Part shown: one piece after another, positions 1 through 10,145 of the stretch
Layout of the letters: each line of letters begins with the position of its first letter
Numbering within the stretch: the first letter of the stretch is position 1
NCBI RefSeq assembly: GCF_027943255.1
Contig: NC_072897.1
Location: forward strand, 20,026,044-20,090,043
Reading direction: 5' to 3'
Source of the DNA: Anastrepha obliqua
Taxonomy: Eukaryota; Arthropoda; Insecta; Diptera; Tephritidae
Length of the DNA stretch: 64,000 bases
Translations under genes and position numbers: made by a program
The notes under the pieces: model-generated
Told to the model about the DNA's origin: nothing
Databases searched by the model: none
The model's input: the letters and a program-made list of their open reading frames with translations, nothing else

Positions 1-335
1 TTTTTCTGCACGGCTTCTCGAGCCTCATTAAGCGAGTCACTCTTCACAAGATGAAATATTCGGAGGACAGAATGATATAAAAAACAGTATGTCTAGTTCT
101 GCTTCGGCTGGAACGACATCTAGCTGCGAGAATAAAGTAGCCTTCTTCTGAGCAAATCTGTCCGTAAGTTCATTATTTTTTGTTGTAACTCAAATATTTC
201 GGCATAATTTCGCTATTCCATAAGAAAAATCAGTAATTTCGTCTTCAACACCACGCCACCATTCTGCAGCATCACCCTCTAGCATCATTCCTTTAACCGC
301 GTCAACATCGTTAATTTTCTCCACAGTTTAAAAAC
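1..335 (-). pseudogene. Gypsy-type gag fragment (degenerate)
   Basis: On the minus strand, about 330 down to 85 gives two frames that together resemble the capsid part of an arthropod Gypsy-type gag. One run contains EGDAAEWWRGVE. After a frameshift near 175 a second run contains RFAQKKATLFSQLD. The WW-G core followed at some distance by an F-A-x-K-(K/R)-A-x-x-x-Q-L stretch is the pattern I recognise. No open frame longer than about 45 residues survives and the fragment runs off the window edge. No LTR or pol is linked to it. Chance similarity is possible. Confidence 0.35.
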
Positions 336-777
336 GTCGAGAGGGTTAAGTGTTTCTGTGCGGTCAATGCTAGTATGCACCAAATTGTTCGGTTACTTCA
401 TCTAGGAAAAAATTCGGGGAAGTTGGCTTCTCTCTAGTGATGTTGCTTCAGTCAGTCAATGAAGTAGGAAAAAATATTAGGCCATTTTATCAAGAAAATA
501 ATTTGCCGCCGAATGCCGTTTTGCTTATTGATACCTAGCTCCGCTCATTTACCATTTGGGAAACTTCAAAGTGACGAGGGAAATATATGTAGTTTCATTA
601 GTCTTTCCACCAAGTGGACAGCAGCTTCACAACCAAAGGATTAAAGTTCTATTTAGTGAACCCAGCAGTTAACCTACAAAATTGTGTTTCTTAATTAATT
701 GCTGAAGGTGGAGAACTAGAGAGCCATTTAAAATCCCATGCGATAATATTATTAACAAAGTTTGGGATGAGATACTA
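336..777. other. No recognisable gene
   Basis: AT-rich sequence without a long open frame or a protein I recognise. Possibly the continuation of the decayed Gypsy-like copy. Confidence 0.4.
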
Positions 778-1892
778 TCAGGTGAGTCCATAAGTTCATG
801 CGTTTTGTAAAGGTGGTTTTAAAATTAATAAAAAGATGTTTACAGTATTTATTAATCCATACTTTATATTTCCTTCATTATTTAGAATGTCTTCCCAACA
901 TTTAGGCAAATTTTTAATTCCCTGCCTAAAAATTTTTTGTCCTTGGAGCCAAAATACGCTTCGATATCCCTTTTTATATCTTCTTTTGAGGAGTAGTTCT
1001 TGTTACTCATATGGGATTGAAGTCCACGGAAAAGGTGATAATCACAAGGTGCAATATCCGGAGAGTATGGTAGATGCGGCATTAGCTCCCATCCGAGCTC
1101 GTTCAGCCTGCCTAATGTTTGCCTTGCGATATGAGGTCTTGCATTGTCGTGGTGAAACAAAACTTTACGTCTATTCACCAAAGACGGTCGATTTTTTTAA
1201 GTGGCTCATTCAGGTTTGACAACTGATGGGAATAATAATCAGCAGTTACCGGCCAGATGCCACCAGTAACGATACGGTTAAAAAAACTTTCATTTTCAAT
1301 CCGTTGCAGCAGCTGAGAACACACATTCACTCTCTGCTGAAGGTTGGCACGGAAAGTCTATGCGGAACCCATTTTCCCAGCTTTGAAACCTTTCCCAACT
1401 GAACCAGGTGCCTGTGAACTGTTCCATGCGATGAATTTAACCTCTGAGCTATCATATCGACTGTCATATTTGGATCATCTTCCATGAGTTCGAGCAAGGC
1501 GTCCGAGTTAAAGACTTCAGGACGACCAGCGCGCGGGGCATCCTCCACGTCGCAGTTACCCCTTCGTAATTTTGAAAACCACTTTTGCGCAGTCCTTACA
1601 CTCACGGTATCCTCTCCGTGAACAGTGTTTATTTCTGCAGCAGCAGTTGTTGCATTTCTACCACTTTTATAAAAAAAATAGAAAATATGCCTCTTATACG
1701 CGTTCGAAGATTCCATTTTATTTTTTAACAGCACGTGCTTCTAGCCACGATTAAAATCACTCATTTAATGCACAATATATCAAAGAAAAGATAAATAGTT
1801 TCGTTATATTCCGCGAATAATTTTTTGTATGCAAAAATCGTACAAAAGAGAAATTATGGGTAAAATACGCTCGAAATTAAGGACTGACCTGA
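778..1892 (-). mobile_element. mariner (DD34D) element with intact TIRs and TA duplication
   Basis: The ends are inverted repeats of about 28 bp. Outward reading gives TCAGGTGAGTCCATAAGTTC on the left and TCAGGTCAGTCCTTAATTTC on the right, with GCGT-TTT following in both. TA dinucleotides flank both ends (776-777 and 1893-1894). At about 1,115 bp it is shorter than the usual mariner length of about 1.28 kb, so it carries internal deletions. The transposase reads on the minus strand. Confidence 0.85.
882..1734 (-). pseudogene. mariner transposase, broken
   Basis: The N-terminal helix-turn-helix part is open from 1734 to 1327 and includes RTAQKWFSKLRRGNCDVED and the linker motif WVPHRLS (the family has WVPHEL). 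The catalytic part is open from 1181 to 882 and includes HHDNARPH and YSPDIAPCDYHLF, with 34 residues between the last two aspartates, the DD34D spacing of true mariners. The segment between (1181-1327) is out of frame, and the region of the first catalytic Asp is not readable as one frame. The product would be a cut-and-paste transposase; this copy is dead. Confidence 0.85.
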
Positions 1893-2590
1893 TACAAAGA
1901 GTAATAAAGTAAATTTTGACCAATTGAATTGTAGGCTAGCACGATAACGACAAAGATCTGCTACTAGCACAACTCCTGCAAATACATTAGTATTGCAATG
2001 AATTTATTCAGAAATAGGAGAGATAGAAACCGAACAATAGAATGATTAAATTATAATGTGTTTGCTGACGGATCTGCATATGAACTCCTTAGTGATATTG
2101 AGTCTTTTTCCGCTTTCTTCTACGCTTTCTCCATATATACCTCCAATAATCTGAGCATTTGGGAATTTCCTTTAGTTTTCGGCTTCTCAACAACAGTGCC
2201 TTTCAGGCTGAACTAAAGACTGATACCAGAAAATGTTAATGCAATGAGAAGGAGCAAATGTTAAATGAGCTTTTTTCGAGTTCTAATTTGTAGATTCATA
2301 ATAAGGTAATTTCAAATTCAACTTTCCTCACGAGTGGGGAATTGTAGATATTTACCACGCGAGTGACGCGAATGGAGGGTTTCTATATTTACTTACCACG
2401 CTAGGACAGCAATTCAGATTTTTTCTGCGTTTACCAAACTACTGAGGAATTTCATAAGATTTTTCGGCACACTACTAAGGAAATCGACTTATTTCATGCC
2501 CACAGCGAAGCGAATAAATTTGCGATTAAGAAGGCCACGCGGCAATTAATTTGTGGTGCAGAAGCTAAAGTCGGCGGAATTATTCGTTTT
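1893..2590. other. No recognisable gene
   Basis: AT-rich, no protein similarity that I can recognise, only short frames. Confidence 0.4.
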
Positions 2591-2599
2591 GTTTTTTGG

Positions 2600-3480
2600 C
2601 ACGTATTTAATTCAGGTTCAAGCCCTGAAGTCATATTTTTTTTCTTGCACATTTTTTTTTACAATTCAAGCCAGGAAAGTTTGGTAAAATTTTTGAGTTT
2701 ATTTTAATTAAAATTTTTTTAAAATACTGTTTTTTTTGTATTTCATAAATGCAAATTTCTTTTCGATATAAAATAGTTCGTACTGGATATGACCTGATTT
2801 TTATATGAATCAATCAAAACAGAAAATATGTACATATGTCTATAATCTATTTCATCAAATCCAAATTATATTGATGAGAAAATATCATTCTAATATCCGT
2901 CCAGAAAGCCAAACGCGCATACACACATACATATGCATTTAATTACGCATACAAACTTTCAACTAACGCAGAATATGTGCATATTAAACTGCGAATCGAA
3001 TCAATGAGTGATTTAGAAAATTTCATTAGTAATTATAGTTTATCGCAATCGTGAAAGACGTGTCGTATATGCAGTACATCGTCCCATATTTGACTCAGGT
3101 TCAAATCCTCTGCACACTTTTCTTTGTTCGATATTTTTATTTAATTTTTTGTATTTGGTTTAATTAGAATTGATTTAAAATAGTGTATTCAGGTTTTTCT
3201 AATACCTGTTATTTAGAAATTTATTTTCTATATAACATTATTCATACTCTTTTTGAATTTAATTGTAAAACAGCCATAAAGGCAATCATATGAATATGCA
3301 TTCCTATATTTAATCTCTTTAGTCAAATCTGAACTACTTACATACACATATTGATGACAAAATATTCTAATATCCATCCAGAAAGCCAAACGCACATGCA
3401 CGCATAAATATATATAAATATATACATACAAACCTTCAACGAACGCAAAATGTATGCATATAAAAAACAACAACTGCGAC
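2600..3480. repeat. Two-copy direct duplication, unit about 480 bp, with a tRNA B-box-like motif
   Basis: Landmarks recur with a constant offset: the B-box-like CAGGTTCAA at about 2613 and 3096 (offset 483), and ATTCTAATATCC followed by GTCCAGAAAGCC / ATCCAGAAAGCC at 2887 and 3365 (offset 478). In between, both copies hold a T-rich stretch and TTTAATTA-AA-TT-TTTAAAATA. The two copies have diverged moderately by point changes and small indels. No coding potential is evident. The B-box-like start followed by T runs suggests a tRNA-derived module. Confidence 0.6.
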
Positions 3481-3519
3481 CGTCTTCTTGTCCGTCAGTG
3501 AAAAGATGGGATATGTATA

Positions 3520-3923
3520 CCCTATGAGCAAAAAGAACCGGGAAGGTGATGTTGACTGTTTTCTTCGATTGCCAAGGCATAGTCCACCATGAGTACCTTC
3601 CATCGGGCCAGACAGTCAATAAAGAATATTATTTATCCGTTTTGAAGCCTTTGAGAGATGCTGTATGTTGTAAACGGCCGGAAATGTGCGCAAACAATTC
3701 TTGGATTTTGCATGATGGTAACGCGCCATCGCACTGATCACAGAGAATACGACGAAGGAGCTGAAGGCCATGTCGGCCTGCCGGGGGTGTTTGGAAGACA
3801 GGGTAAAACGTTGGCACATGTGTGTTGCATCAGATGGGTCATATTTTGAAGGAGATAATATAAATTTGCTTTAAATTTAACTCTGTTTAATTTAAAAATT
3901 CCCGGTACTTTTTGATCATAGGG
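3520..3923 (+). mobile_element. 404-bp mariner deletion derivative with 23-bp TIRs
   Basis: The ends are CCCTATGAGCAAAAAGAACC and, read outward from the right, CCCTATGATCAAAAAGTACC, each followed by GGG. That is two mismatches in 23 bp. TA flanks both sides (3518-3519, 3924-3925). Inside is a plus-strand transposase remnant: FFDCQGIVHHEYLP, VNKEYYLSVLK and WILHDGNAPSH, then after a deletion the C-terminal WHMCVASDGSYFEGD. It lacks the N-terminal DNA-binding half and the YSPD-AP block, so it is a non-autonomous, MITE-sized derivative. Confidence 0.85.
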
Positions 3924-5165
3924 TACATATATGCGGCTTTGCGGATAGAAATGTGTGAGTCGCTGGAATTGTTCAAGGAATCTAAGTCGCATTAACTCGC
4001 GACTGTCGCACAGTTAGAAGACATATTTACATACATATAAGGGTGCATACATACATACGGAGCCGCGGCCACTCGACATGACAAAAATTCAAGATTTATC
4101 AAATATTGGCAAATAATTCCACGCGAAATATTCCAATATTGACTATTTTCGAATGGTCGCGAAAATTGGCATATGGACGGCTCGCTTTATGAATGAAATT
4201 GAAATATGAGCTCGAACTTATGAATGAAGTTTTTGTTTTTGTTCTGAATTGTCAGCGCCATCGCTGATAGAATTATGGCCGCTGCGACTGCGTCTACGAA
4301 TGTATTTTGTTTTTGTAGTCGCTAGGCTTAGATTTTAGCTTTGGGCGACATGCGCATGTGAGGTATGTGCTTTTGCTGTGTTCTAGAACATTTTAGAATG
4401 TGTGGTGGCAAAGCGGCCATCGCGTTGCGCTTGCTGTTGCTTTTGCGTCTATCAAAGTATTGTGTTTTTGTAAGTATAATATTGGGAATATCGACTGGTG
4501 AAAGACAAAAGTACACGGAAGCAAGAAGGGAGCGCTGTGCTCGCGCATATATGCATGAATGTATGAACGTGCATGGATGTAGTAACATATGAATACAATT
4601 ATTTTGTAGGAAGTTTAGAAGGCAAGTAGGTATACTCGTATATGTATGTATATATGCTAGGACATAAAGTGGGTATATATACATACATAGAGCAGAATTG
4701 TTTTTGCTCTTGTTAGGAAGAAACTCGTTTACTAGTGCGTATGTGTATTTGATTTCCTGTAAAAATGTGATGTGATGTGACATGTGTACATACATAAGTC
4801 AAGGGTATTTGGGCATACTTGCATATGTGATATGATGTTCTTGCGCTTGTGCATTATTGTTTTTCATATACAAATGTACATACATACATATGTATGTAAA
4901 TGCTGTCGAATACATAAACTATAAATTGACATACCATATAAAATAAGAGTTTATTTATCTTAAACCGTTCTTTTTTTCTGAATGCAAATACCTCCTATTG
5001 ACATGTACATACATATTATGTACTTATGTATATTATCATCATTATATTTACATATAAAGTATACGTTTATTTATGTACATATGTGTGTAATGAAAAACTT
5101 CATGAATTACTTTCAGAACTTTATTAAAATTTATTCGCGTCGCGCGCATGCACAAAACCTTTTGT
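3924..5165. other. AT-rich sequence with ACATA microsatellite-like runs
   Basis: Repeated ACATACAT and TATGTA runs (4019-4060, 4640-4690, 4870-4900). A 155-residue minus-strand frame at 4328-4795 looks like low-complexity translation and I do not call it a gene. Confidence 0.45.
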
Positions 5166-5174
5166 TCACAACGC

Positions 5175-5500
5175 CGGCGCAGAAATAAACGCTCTGCGTA
5201 TTTATCCTCCCCACGTGACTCGCCATCAATTCTCGGTGCAAATTTTTTTTTTTTTCGTTTTTAAATTTTTTTTTTATCATTTCAAAAGTAACATAATGGT
5301 AAAAAAATAAGCAGTCGAAGAAATAAACGCACCGCCTATTTTTCCTCGCTACATGTTAGACTCGAGTTCAATTCCCGGCGCAAACTTTTTTATAAATTTT
5401 TTTTTTAAATTCGTTTTTTTTTTAATGTAATTGAAAAAAAAAATTATGTAAGAAATTTTACGTATTCGCTTATTATTTCAAAAATACGAAAATAGTAAAA
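5175..5500. repeat. Two-copy tandem repeat, unit about 140-146 bp, tRNA-like 3' half
   Basis: Two copies start with AGAAATAAACGC (5180 and 5319) and continue with a tRNA-T-arm-like end: ACTCGCCATCAATTCTCGG then TGCAAA in copy 1, and ACTCGAGTTCAATTCCCGG then CGCAAA in copy 2. Both are followed by long T runs and then ATTTCAAAA-TA. A related AGAAATAAACGTCGCACC occurs at 13350. I read this as a small tRNA-like repeat, possibly Pol III derived; it is not a functional tRNA because no cloverleaf with paired acceptor ends is seen. Confidence 0.5.
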
Positions 5501-6040
5501 ATTTAATTGGTTTAATGTCGAGGTGAGAAATGTGTTGTGTGTTGAGGTGAAAGATGTGTGGTGTTTCTAATTTTTGTGTGGGCAAAAGTCAGTGAGGTGT
5601 CTATAAACTCGGTGTGCTAAATTCCCTTATTTCAAATCTTTCAAATCTCAATTGTACTAAAAAAAGCTCACAGTAACATTTGCACCTTCTCATTGCATTA
5701 ACATTCTCTGCTGATACAGTGTGATGCAATTCCTGTAGATGATATCTCCACACATTTCGCTGATAGGTAGGTGACGATAAAATTTTTTTAAGGTAGCCAT
5801 GAAAAGTCGCACATATCTTAACGATATGGCTGAGTCATTTCACCTAAAGGTAAATAGGTTCCTGGCCATTGAGGTATTGATGGGAACTGCAGGGATAATG
5901 AACTAGCGCTCAATCTGACTGATAAGTATGTTGATAATGGCATAGGTATGCCTTACCCTTACCTTTCTGAACATTTTAAGAGCAGTAAATCAGAGAAGGC
6001 GTAACGAACCCACCTGCAGAATCCCCAAATTGTGGCCGAC
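5501..6040. other. No recognisable gene
   Basis: AT-rich, no supported coding region. Confidence 0.4.
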
Positions 6041-6049
6041 TCTCAATTC

Positions 6050-6290
6050 TAAGCGTATAGAACCTCTGCTAAGCCAAAATAAGACTAGATTTCCGTTGGA
6101 ACGTGAGGCTGCCTGATAGGCAGACACGTCCGTCTGCGGGCACATGATTTCTCTAAATGAGGAAGAAGCGATCACGCACCATCTGTGCCATTGTCTCACT
6201 CTATGCAAACGTAGATTCATCACTTTAGGTAGACAATATTTGAATGACTTGGAAGATCTCAGTTCTTGGAAATTAGTGATCATTCAAAAT
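6050..6290 (+). pseudogene. LOA-type non-LTR retrotransposon, C-terminal ORF2 scrap
   Basis: The plus strand, about 6135-6290, reads EEEAITHHLCHCLTLCKRRF then TLGRQYLNDLEDLSS. This matches the zinc-knuckle and leucine-rich tail that follows RNase H in LOA-type ORF2 proteins (compare EEEETIEHLLCLALDRRRFN at 39.3 kb in this window). Upstream, RFPLERE and TDTSVC look like the decayed region before it. The rest of the element is absent. Confidence 0.45.
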
Positions 6291-6830
6291 TTTTAAAAAG
6301 TCCACATTGATTTTAGAAGAGATAAGGACAAGTTCCACACACGGCATCAAAATGGGCTATGAGCATGAATGTGCCTCATAGCGTATAATCGCTACAAAAT
6401 ATTTCTTCAGGAAATTAGGAGGAAATGGTCGGACTGGGATGAAAGCTTGCCTTCATCACTACATTAATCGTGGCTCAGTTTGTGTACGGATTTTGGTCGC
6501 ATACCGCTGCTAAAGTTCACTCGTTCGTCGGTACAATTACTACGTTCAAAATCTCGTGTTGCGCCTATAAAATCTCTTGCAGTTCCAAGATCGTCCTGCT
6601 TTCAACCAAGGCACCGTTTATCCATGAATTAGCTCAAACGGAACCTTTATCATGCCGATATTACTGTTGCCCTGATTCAGCTCAGTTTTATCATTAATCC
6701 GCAAAGAACCATCAAGATTCAAAATCTTTACATCTAATCGTATAACTACTAATGTCTACGAAGCTAAACTCTGCTTATATTTCATCCACTCGTCAGTATA
6801 ATTTCATGGTGCGAGTTTCATCGTTGAATA
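6291..6830. other. No recognisable gene
   Basis: A short plus-strand frame (6470-6697) and its antisense show no family signature. Nothing assigned. Confidence 0.4.
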
Positions 6831-6936
6831 TAAAGGGTCAGCCATATAACCTTACGGAATTGAAAATGCTATAAAAAAGAAACTACTCAATATTTTTTCA
6901 AACGGTTTTTATTATTTTGAAGTACAATCCTTCCGG

Positions 6937-7315
6937 TTAATGCTCGAATACAACTTCATTCATATGGCTGCCTCGACTAGCCATGCACCATCCCATATGA
7001 TCGGTCCAATTTTTCAACACATTTTCGATTGTATACGGCTGTATTTCAGCTATGACATCGCGTATGTTGGTCTTCAGTGCATCAATTGTTGCTGGTTTGT
7101 TGGCATAATACTGGTCTTTGACGGCACCCCAAAGATAATAATCCAACGGCGTCAACTCGCAGCTCCGAGGCGGCCAAACGATATCAGAATTTCGGCTGAT
7201 AATGCGATCTTCGAAGACAGTGCGCAAAAGATTGATCGTAGCATTCGCTGTGTTGAGCGTATACCCAACCATTTTCGTTCAGCGGAAGAATAAAACTAAT
7301 TTTCTGTCAAATCAG
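6937..7315 (-). pseudogene. DD41D transposase, C-terminal remnant
   Basis: The minus strand encodes NLLRTVFEDRIISRNSD, then WPPRSCELTPLDYYLWGAVK, which includes the last catalytic Asp, then ANKPATIDALKTNIRD and the C-terminal MASRGSHMNEVVFEH. The block with the first two aspartates (normally ending QQDGA-CH) is deleted. Family assignment rests on the WPPRSC-LTPLDY-LWG signature and the 41-residue spacing seen in the related copies in this window. Confidence 0.8.
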
Positions 7316-7348
7316 ATGACAGCTAAGTGTTACCATTCTTCAAATAAT

Positions 7349-7676
7349 AAAATAAAAAAAAAAAAATAAATAATTGGCGCGTACACTTCTGTTAGGTGTT
7401 TGGCCGAGCTCCTCCTCCTATTTGTGTTGTGCGTCTTGATGTTGTTCCACAAATGGAAAGACCTACAGTTTCAAGCCGATTCCGAACGGCAGATATTTTT
7501 ATGAAGAGCTTTTTCATGGCAGAAATACACTCGGAGGTTTGCCATTGCCTGCCGAGGGGCGACCGCTATTAGAAAAATGTTTTTATTAATTTTGCTTTCA
7601 CCGAGATTCGAACTAACGACCTCTCTGTGAATTCGGAATGGTAATCACGCACCAACCCATTCGGCTACGGCGGCCG
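7349..7676 (-). mobile_element. tRNA-derived SINE, full length, 16-bp target duplication
   Basis: Sense strand is minus. The head, from 7676 downward, carries an A box (GTAGCCGAATGGGTTGG) and a B box (TAGTTCGAATC) with tRNA-like spacing. The body contains GTGTATTTCTGCCATGAAAA, AACATCAAGACGCACAACAC and AAATAGGAGGAGGAGCTCGG. The 3' end reads GTACGCGCCAATTATTTATT and then T-rich sequence. Flanking copies of CCATTCTTC(A/T)AATAAT-type sequence at 7333-7348 and 7677-7692 differ at one position. It sits inside the DD41D element, so it is the younger insertion. Four further partial copies occur in the window. Confidence 0.88.
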
Positions 7677-7730
7677 CCATTCTTCATATAATACCTATTT
7701 CAAATCCGTAACGATAGATGGCGGACCCTG

Positions 7731-8346
7731 TAAAACCAAATGGACAGTCTTACGTTGTAGTCAACCATCTAACAAAGATGCGTGAAAAGGTACATCGTCT
7801 CAGTACATCGATATAATGCTTAGATGTAAATTATTCAAGTCATTCCAAAATATTACAATTCGTTTCCGCTTACATTTATAAGCTTATGTGGTTATCTGTA
7901 CTGATTGTTGATTGCATCCGCCTTGAAATAAAATTACTTGTGCACAACATCCAATTCCTTTACTTCGATGTACGAGTATAGTATTGTTTTCTCCATTCAT
8001 CGTTAGTTATTGGTTGTTTCATATATACATATGTACGACTGGAGAACCCGGCGCTTCACTTGAGCAATTATTATTATTTTATTAATTTTCATAGGCGCAA
8101 TTTACAGATGGCCCTTGTTCCCTACCAACATGTATCCGGATGCAGTACTGGTAGCATGAAACCGAAAAAAAGATATATAATATAATATAAGGAGTAAGGC
8201 ATATAAATTAAATCAAATTATTGTATGTAATATAAAAATTATAACAAATGCTATAAAAGTAATAAAATAATATTATAAAAAGATTGATATAAAAACTATT
8301 TTTTATCTGACATCTATCATATTAGTATTTATTTGTTGGCTATATA
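7731..8346. other. No recognisable gene
   Basis: AT-rich sequence with TATAA-rich low complexity near 8170-8290. Confidence 0.4.
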
Positions 8347-9237
8347 CAGGGTGGGCCATATAGCGTTTGCTTTTTGAACCACCTATTTTTTTGAGAATGG
8401 TAACCAAATGACATGTCAAATGTGTTCATAATTTACTTAAAGGTTTGACATTTACGAAATGGGACGCTATGTGCTTGAACAAAATTGGGAAATATTGAAA
8501 ACCTTTTTCAAAGTGGTGAGTCTTGTTCTTCTTTTCTGATTTTCTAATCGGTGGCTACGTCAATAAGCAAAATTGTCGGATTTGGAGCTCAGAAAATCCA
8601 CACGTTACTGTAAAGAAGCAAATGCATCCACAACGAGTCACTGTTTGGTGCGGTTTTTCGTCTGGCGGCATCATCGGGTCATTTTTTTTTCGAAAATGAG
8701 CGAGGAGCCGCGGTTACAGTAAATGGCGAGTGTTACCGTGACATGCTCAACGAGTTGTTTCCAAAAATTGAAGAAGATGACATGGACAACATTTGGTTTC
8801 AACAGGACGGTGCAATTTGTCACACTGCCAAAGTTACACTCGAACACCCCGTTTTTGAAAAGCGAATAATCAGCCGAAATTCCGATATCAATTGACCGCC
8901 TCGGAGCTGTGATTTAAGCCCGTTGGATTATTTTTTGTGGGGAGCCGTTAAGGACAAATGCTATGCGAACCATCCAGAGACGATTGATGCTTTAAAACAT
9001 GAAATCGAAGTTGCCATTCATGAAATTGGAGCCCAAACAATCGAAAATGTGCTTAAAAATAGGGTTGATCGAATGGCCTACTGTATAGCCAGTCGTGGCA
9101 GTCATTGGAACGATATTATTTTTTTATTCATAAATGACAATGTTCAATCTTCAAAATAAAAAAAAAAGTTTGAAAAAATATTGATTAGTTTTTTTTTATA
9201 GCCGATTCAAAACGCAAATTTTACATGGCCCACCCTT
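8347..9237 (+). mobile_element. DD41D mariner deletion derivative, 891 bp
   Basis: Ends CAGGGTGGGCCATATAGCG and, outward from the right, AAGGGTGGGCCATGTAAAA, with TA on both sides (8345-8346, 9238-9239). It keeps the start of the transposase (MGRYVLEQNWEIL) and the catalytic half but has lost the DNA-binding region: the text jumps from KTFFKVV to FLIGGYVNKQNCRIW across GGTGAGTCTTGTTC. The copy at 43967-44672 carries the same junction. Confidence 0.88.
8555..9159 (+). pseudogene. DD41D transposase catalytic half, inactivated
   Basis: Reads GGYVNKQNCRIWSSENPHVT, VTVWCGFSSGGIIG, TVNGECYRDMLNELFPK, NIWFQQDGAICHTAKVTLE, RSCDLSPLDYFLWGAVKDK and ends in CIASRGSHWNDIIF. Spacing from QQD to PLD is close to the 41 residues of the DD41D group, minus a few lost codons. 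Defects are a frameshift at the poly-T near 8684 (IIGSFFF) and a TGA stop where W is expected in NWPPRSC (about 8894). The open tail is 8923-9159. Confidence 0.85.
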
Positions 9238-9299
9238 TACATATGAGGGCAATGCCGAAGAAAAACTAAACTATGAAGCAATCCAAAATTTAGTATTGT

Positions 9300-9478
9300 G
9301 TAATTTGAGGGTAATTCTGCCATGAAAAGGCTCCCAAAATATATGTCGCTCGGAATCGATTTAAAACTGTAGGCCCCTTCTTTTGTAAAAGAACATAAAG
9401 ACACACGCCACAAATAGGAGGAAGAGCTCGGCCAAACACCGAAACAGAGTGTATACACATATGTATACATTGTATAAT
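9300..9478 (+). mobile_element. SINE copy, 5' part decayed
   Basis: Plus-strand match to the body of the SINE at 7349-7676: TCTGCCATGAAAAGGCTCCC, TCGGAATCGATTTAAAACTG, TAGGC, ACACGCCACAAATAGGAGGA and AGAGCTCGGCCAAACACC. The tRNA head is not recognisable and the 3' end is replaced by ATACACATATGTATACA. It lies immediately downstream of the DD41D derivative ending at 9237. Confidence 0.75.
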
Positions 9479-9600
9479 TTGACAGATGACACTCAGCCAA
9501 ATATTAATCGACCACCGTAATCAATGATACACAAATATAATTTCTGTACCAATTTTCTAGAATTGTTGAATTGAATCGAATTTTTTTTTAAATATCTATA

Positions 9601-10144
9601 GTAGTTTTCCAGTTAGAGGTGTTATTTTGATATTCAAAGAAAAATGCTATTTTGATCGGAGGTTTATTTCATTATAAAGAGCAAGGTATGCCGTTAAAAG
9701 TGGAAAATAACCCCAAGCAAATGACTACCACGACCACGGTTACAGGACGATATCCTTTTCATGAAAATTTCCATAACCGAATTGCAAAGTGGCTGCCCTA
9801 TGTCCTCGATAGCCTCACGAATTCCATCTTTGAGGTCTTGAATCGCCCCTTGGCTGTTGGCGTAGACCTTATCTTTCACGTGGCCCCAAAGAAAAAAGTC
9901 ACAAGGTGTTAAATCACAAGATCTCGATGGCCAATTGTGATCACCTCTTCGAGGGATAACACGGTCCGGAAACTTTTCCCGTAAAAAATCAATGGTTTCG
10001 TTGCTTGTGTGGCATGCAGCGCCGTCTTGTTGAAAATAAACGTTGTCCAGATCAATACCATCCAATTCCGGCCATAAAAAATCGTTAATCATCTCTCGAT
10101 AGCGCAATCCATTCACCTGTAACACCTGTTATTAGAAAACCCTT
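9601..10144 (-). mobile_element. DD41D deletion derivative, about 545 bp
   Basis: The right end read outward is AAGGGTTTTCTAATAACAGG then TGTTAC, with TA at 10145-10146. The left end carries GTTTTCCAGTTAGAGGTGTT. The interior is the catalytic half only. The related copy split by the Helitron (17265-17347 and 20576-21030) has the same layout. The left border is approximate. Confidence 0.7.
9694..10125 (-). pseudogene. DD41D transposase, catalytic half (143 codons open)
   Basis: Open minus-strand frame containing NGLRYREMINDFLWPELDG, NVYFQQDGAACHTSNETID, RGDHNWPSRSCDLTPCDFF and LWGHVKDKVYANSQGAIQ. I count 41 residues between the QQD aspartate and the TPCD aspartate. The N-terminal DNA-binding domains and the first catalytic Asp are missing, so it cannot act alone. 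It differs from the 8.3-kb copy in sequence, so at least two DD41D lineages are present. Confidence 0.85.
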
Positions 10145-10145
10145 T

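Larger units (their letters stand above)
6833..7730 (-). mobile_element. DD41D (rosa-like) mariner derivative carrying a SINE
   Basis: The TIRs are about 33 bp: outward AAGGGTCAGCCATATAACC on the left and CAGGGTCCGCCATCTATCG on the right, then TTACGG-(A/T)TTGAAA in both. TA flanks at 6831-6832 and 7731-7732. With the SINE (7349-7676) and one target copy removed, only about 554 bp remain, so it is an internally deleted copy. The transposase remnant is on the minus strand. Confidence 0.8.

Noticed and set aside
4328..4795. 155-codon minus-strand open frame
   Set aside because: Composition follows the ACATA/TATG repeats; many Tyr, His, Ile and Cys and no family text. A low-complexity artefact.
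7600..7676. Possible functional tRNA gene (minus strand)
   Set aside because: A and B boxes are present, but the body continues as a repeat with a target duplication and other copies; the acceptor stem does not pair.
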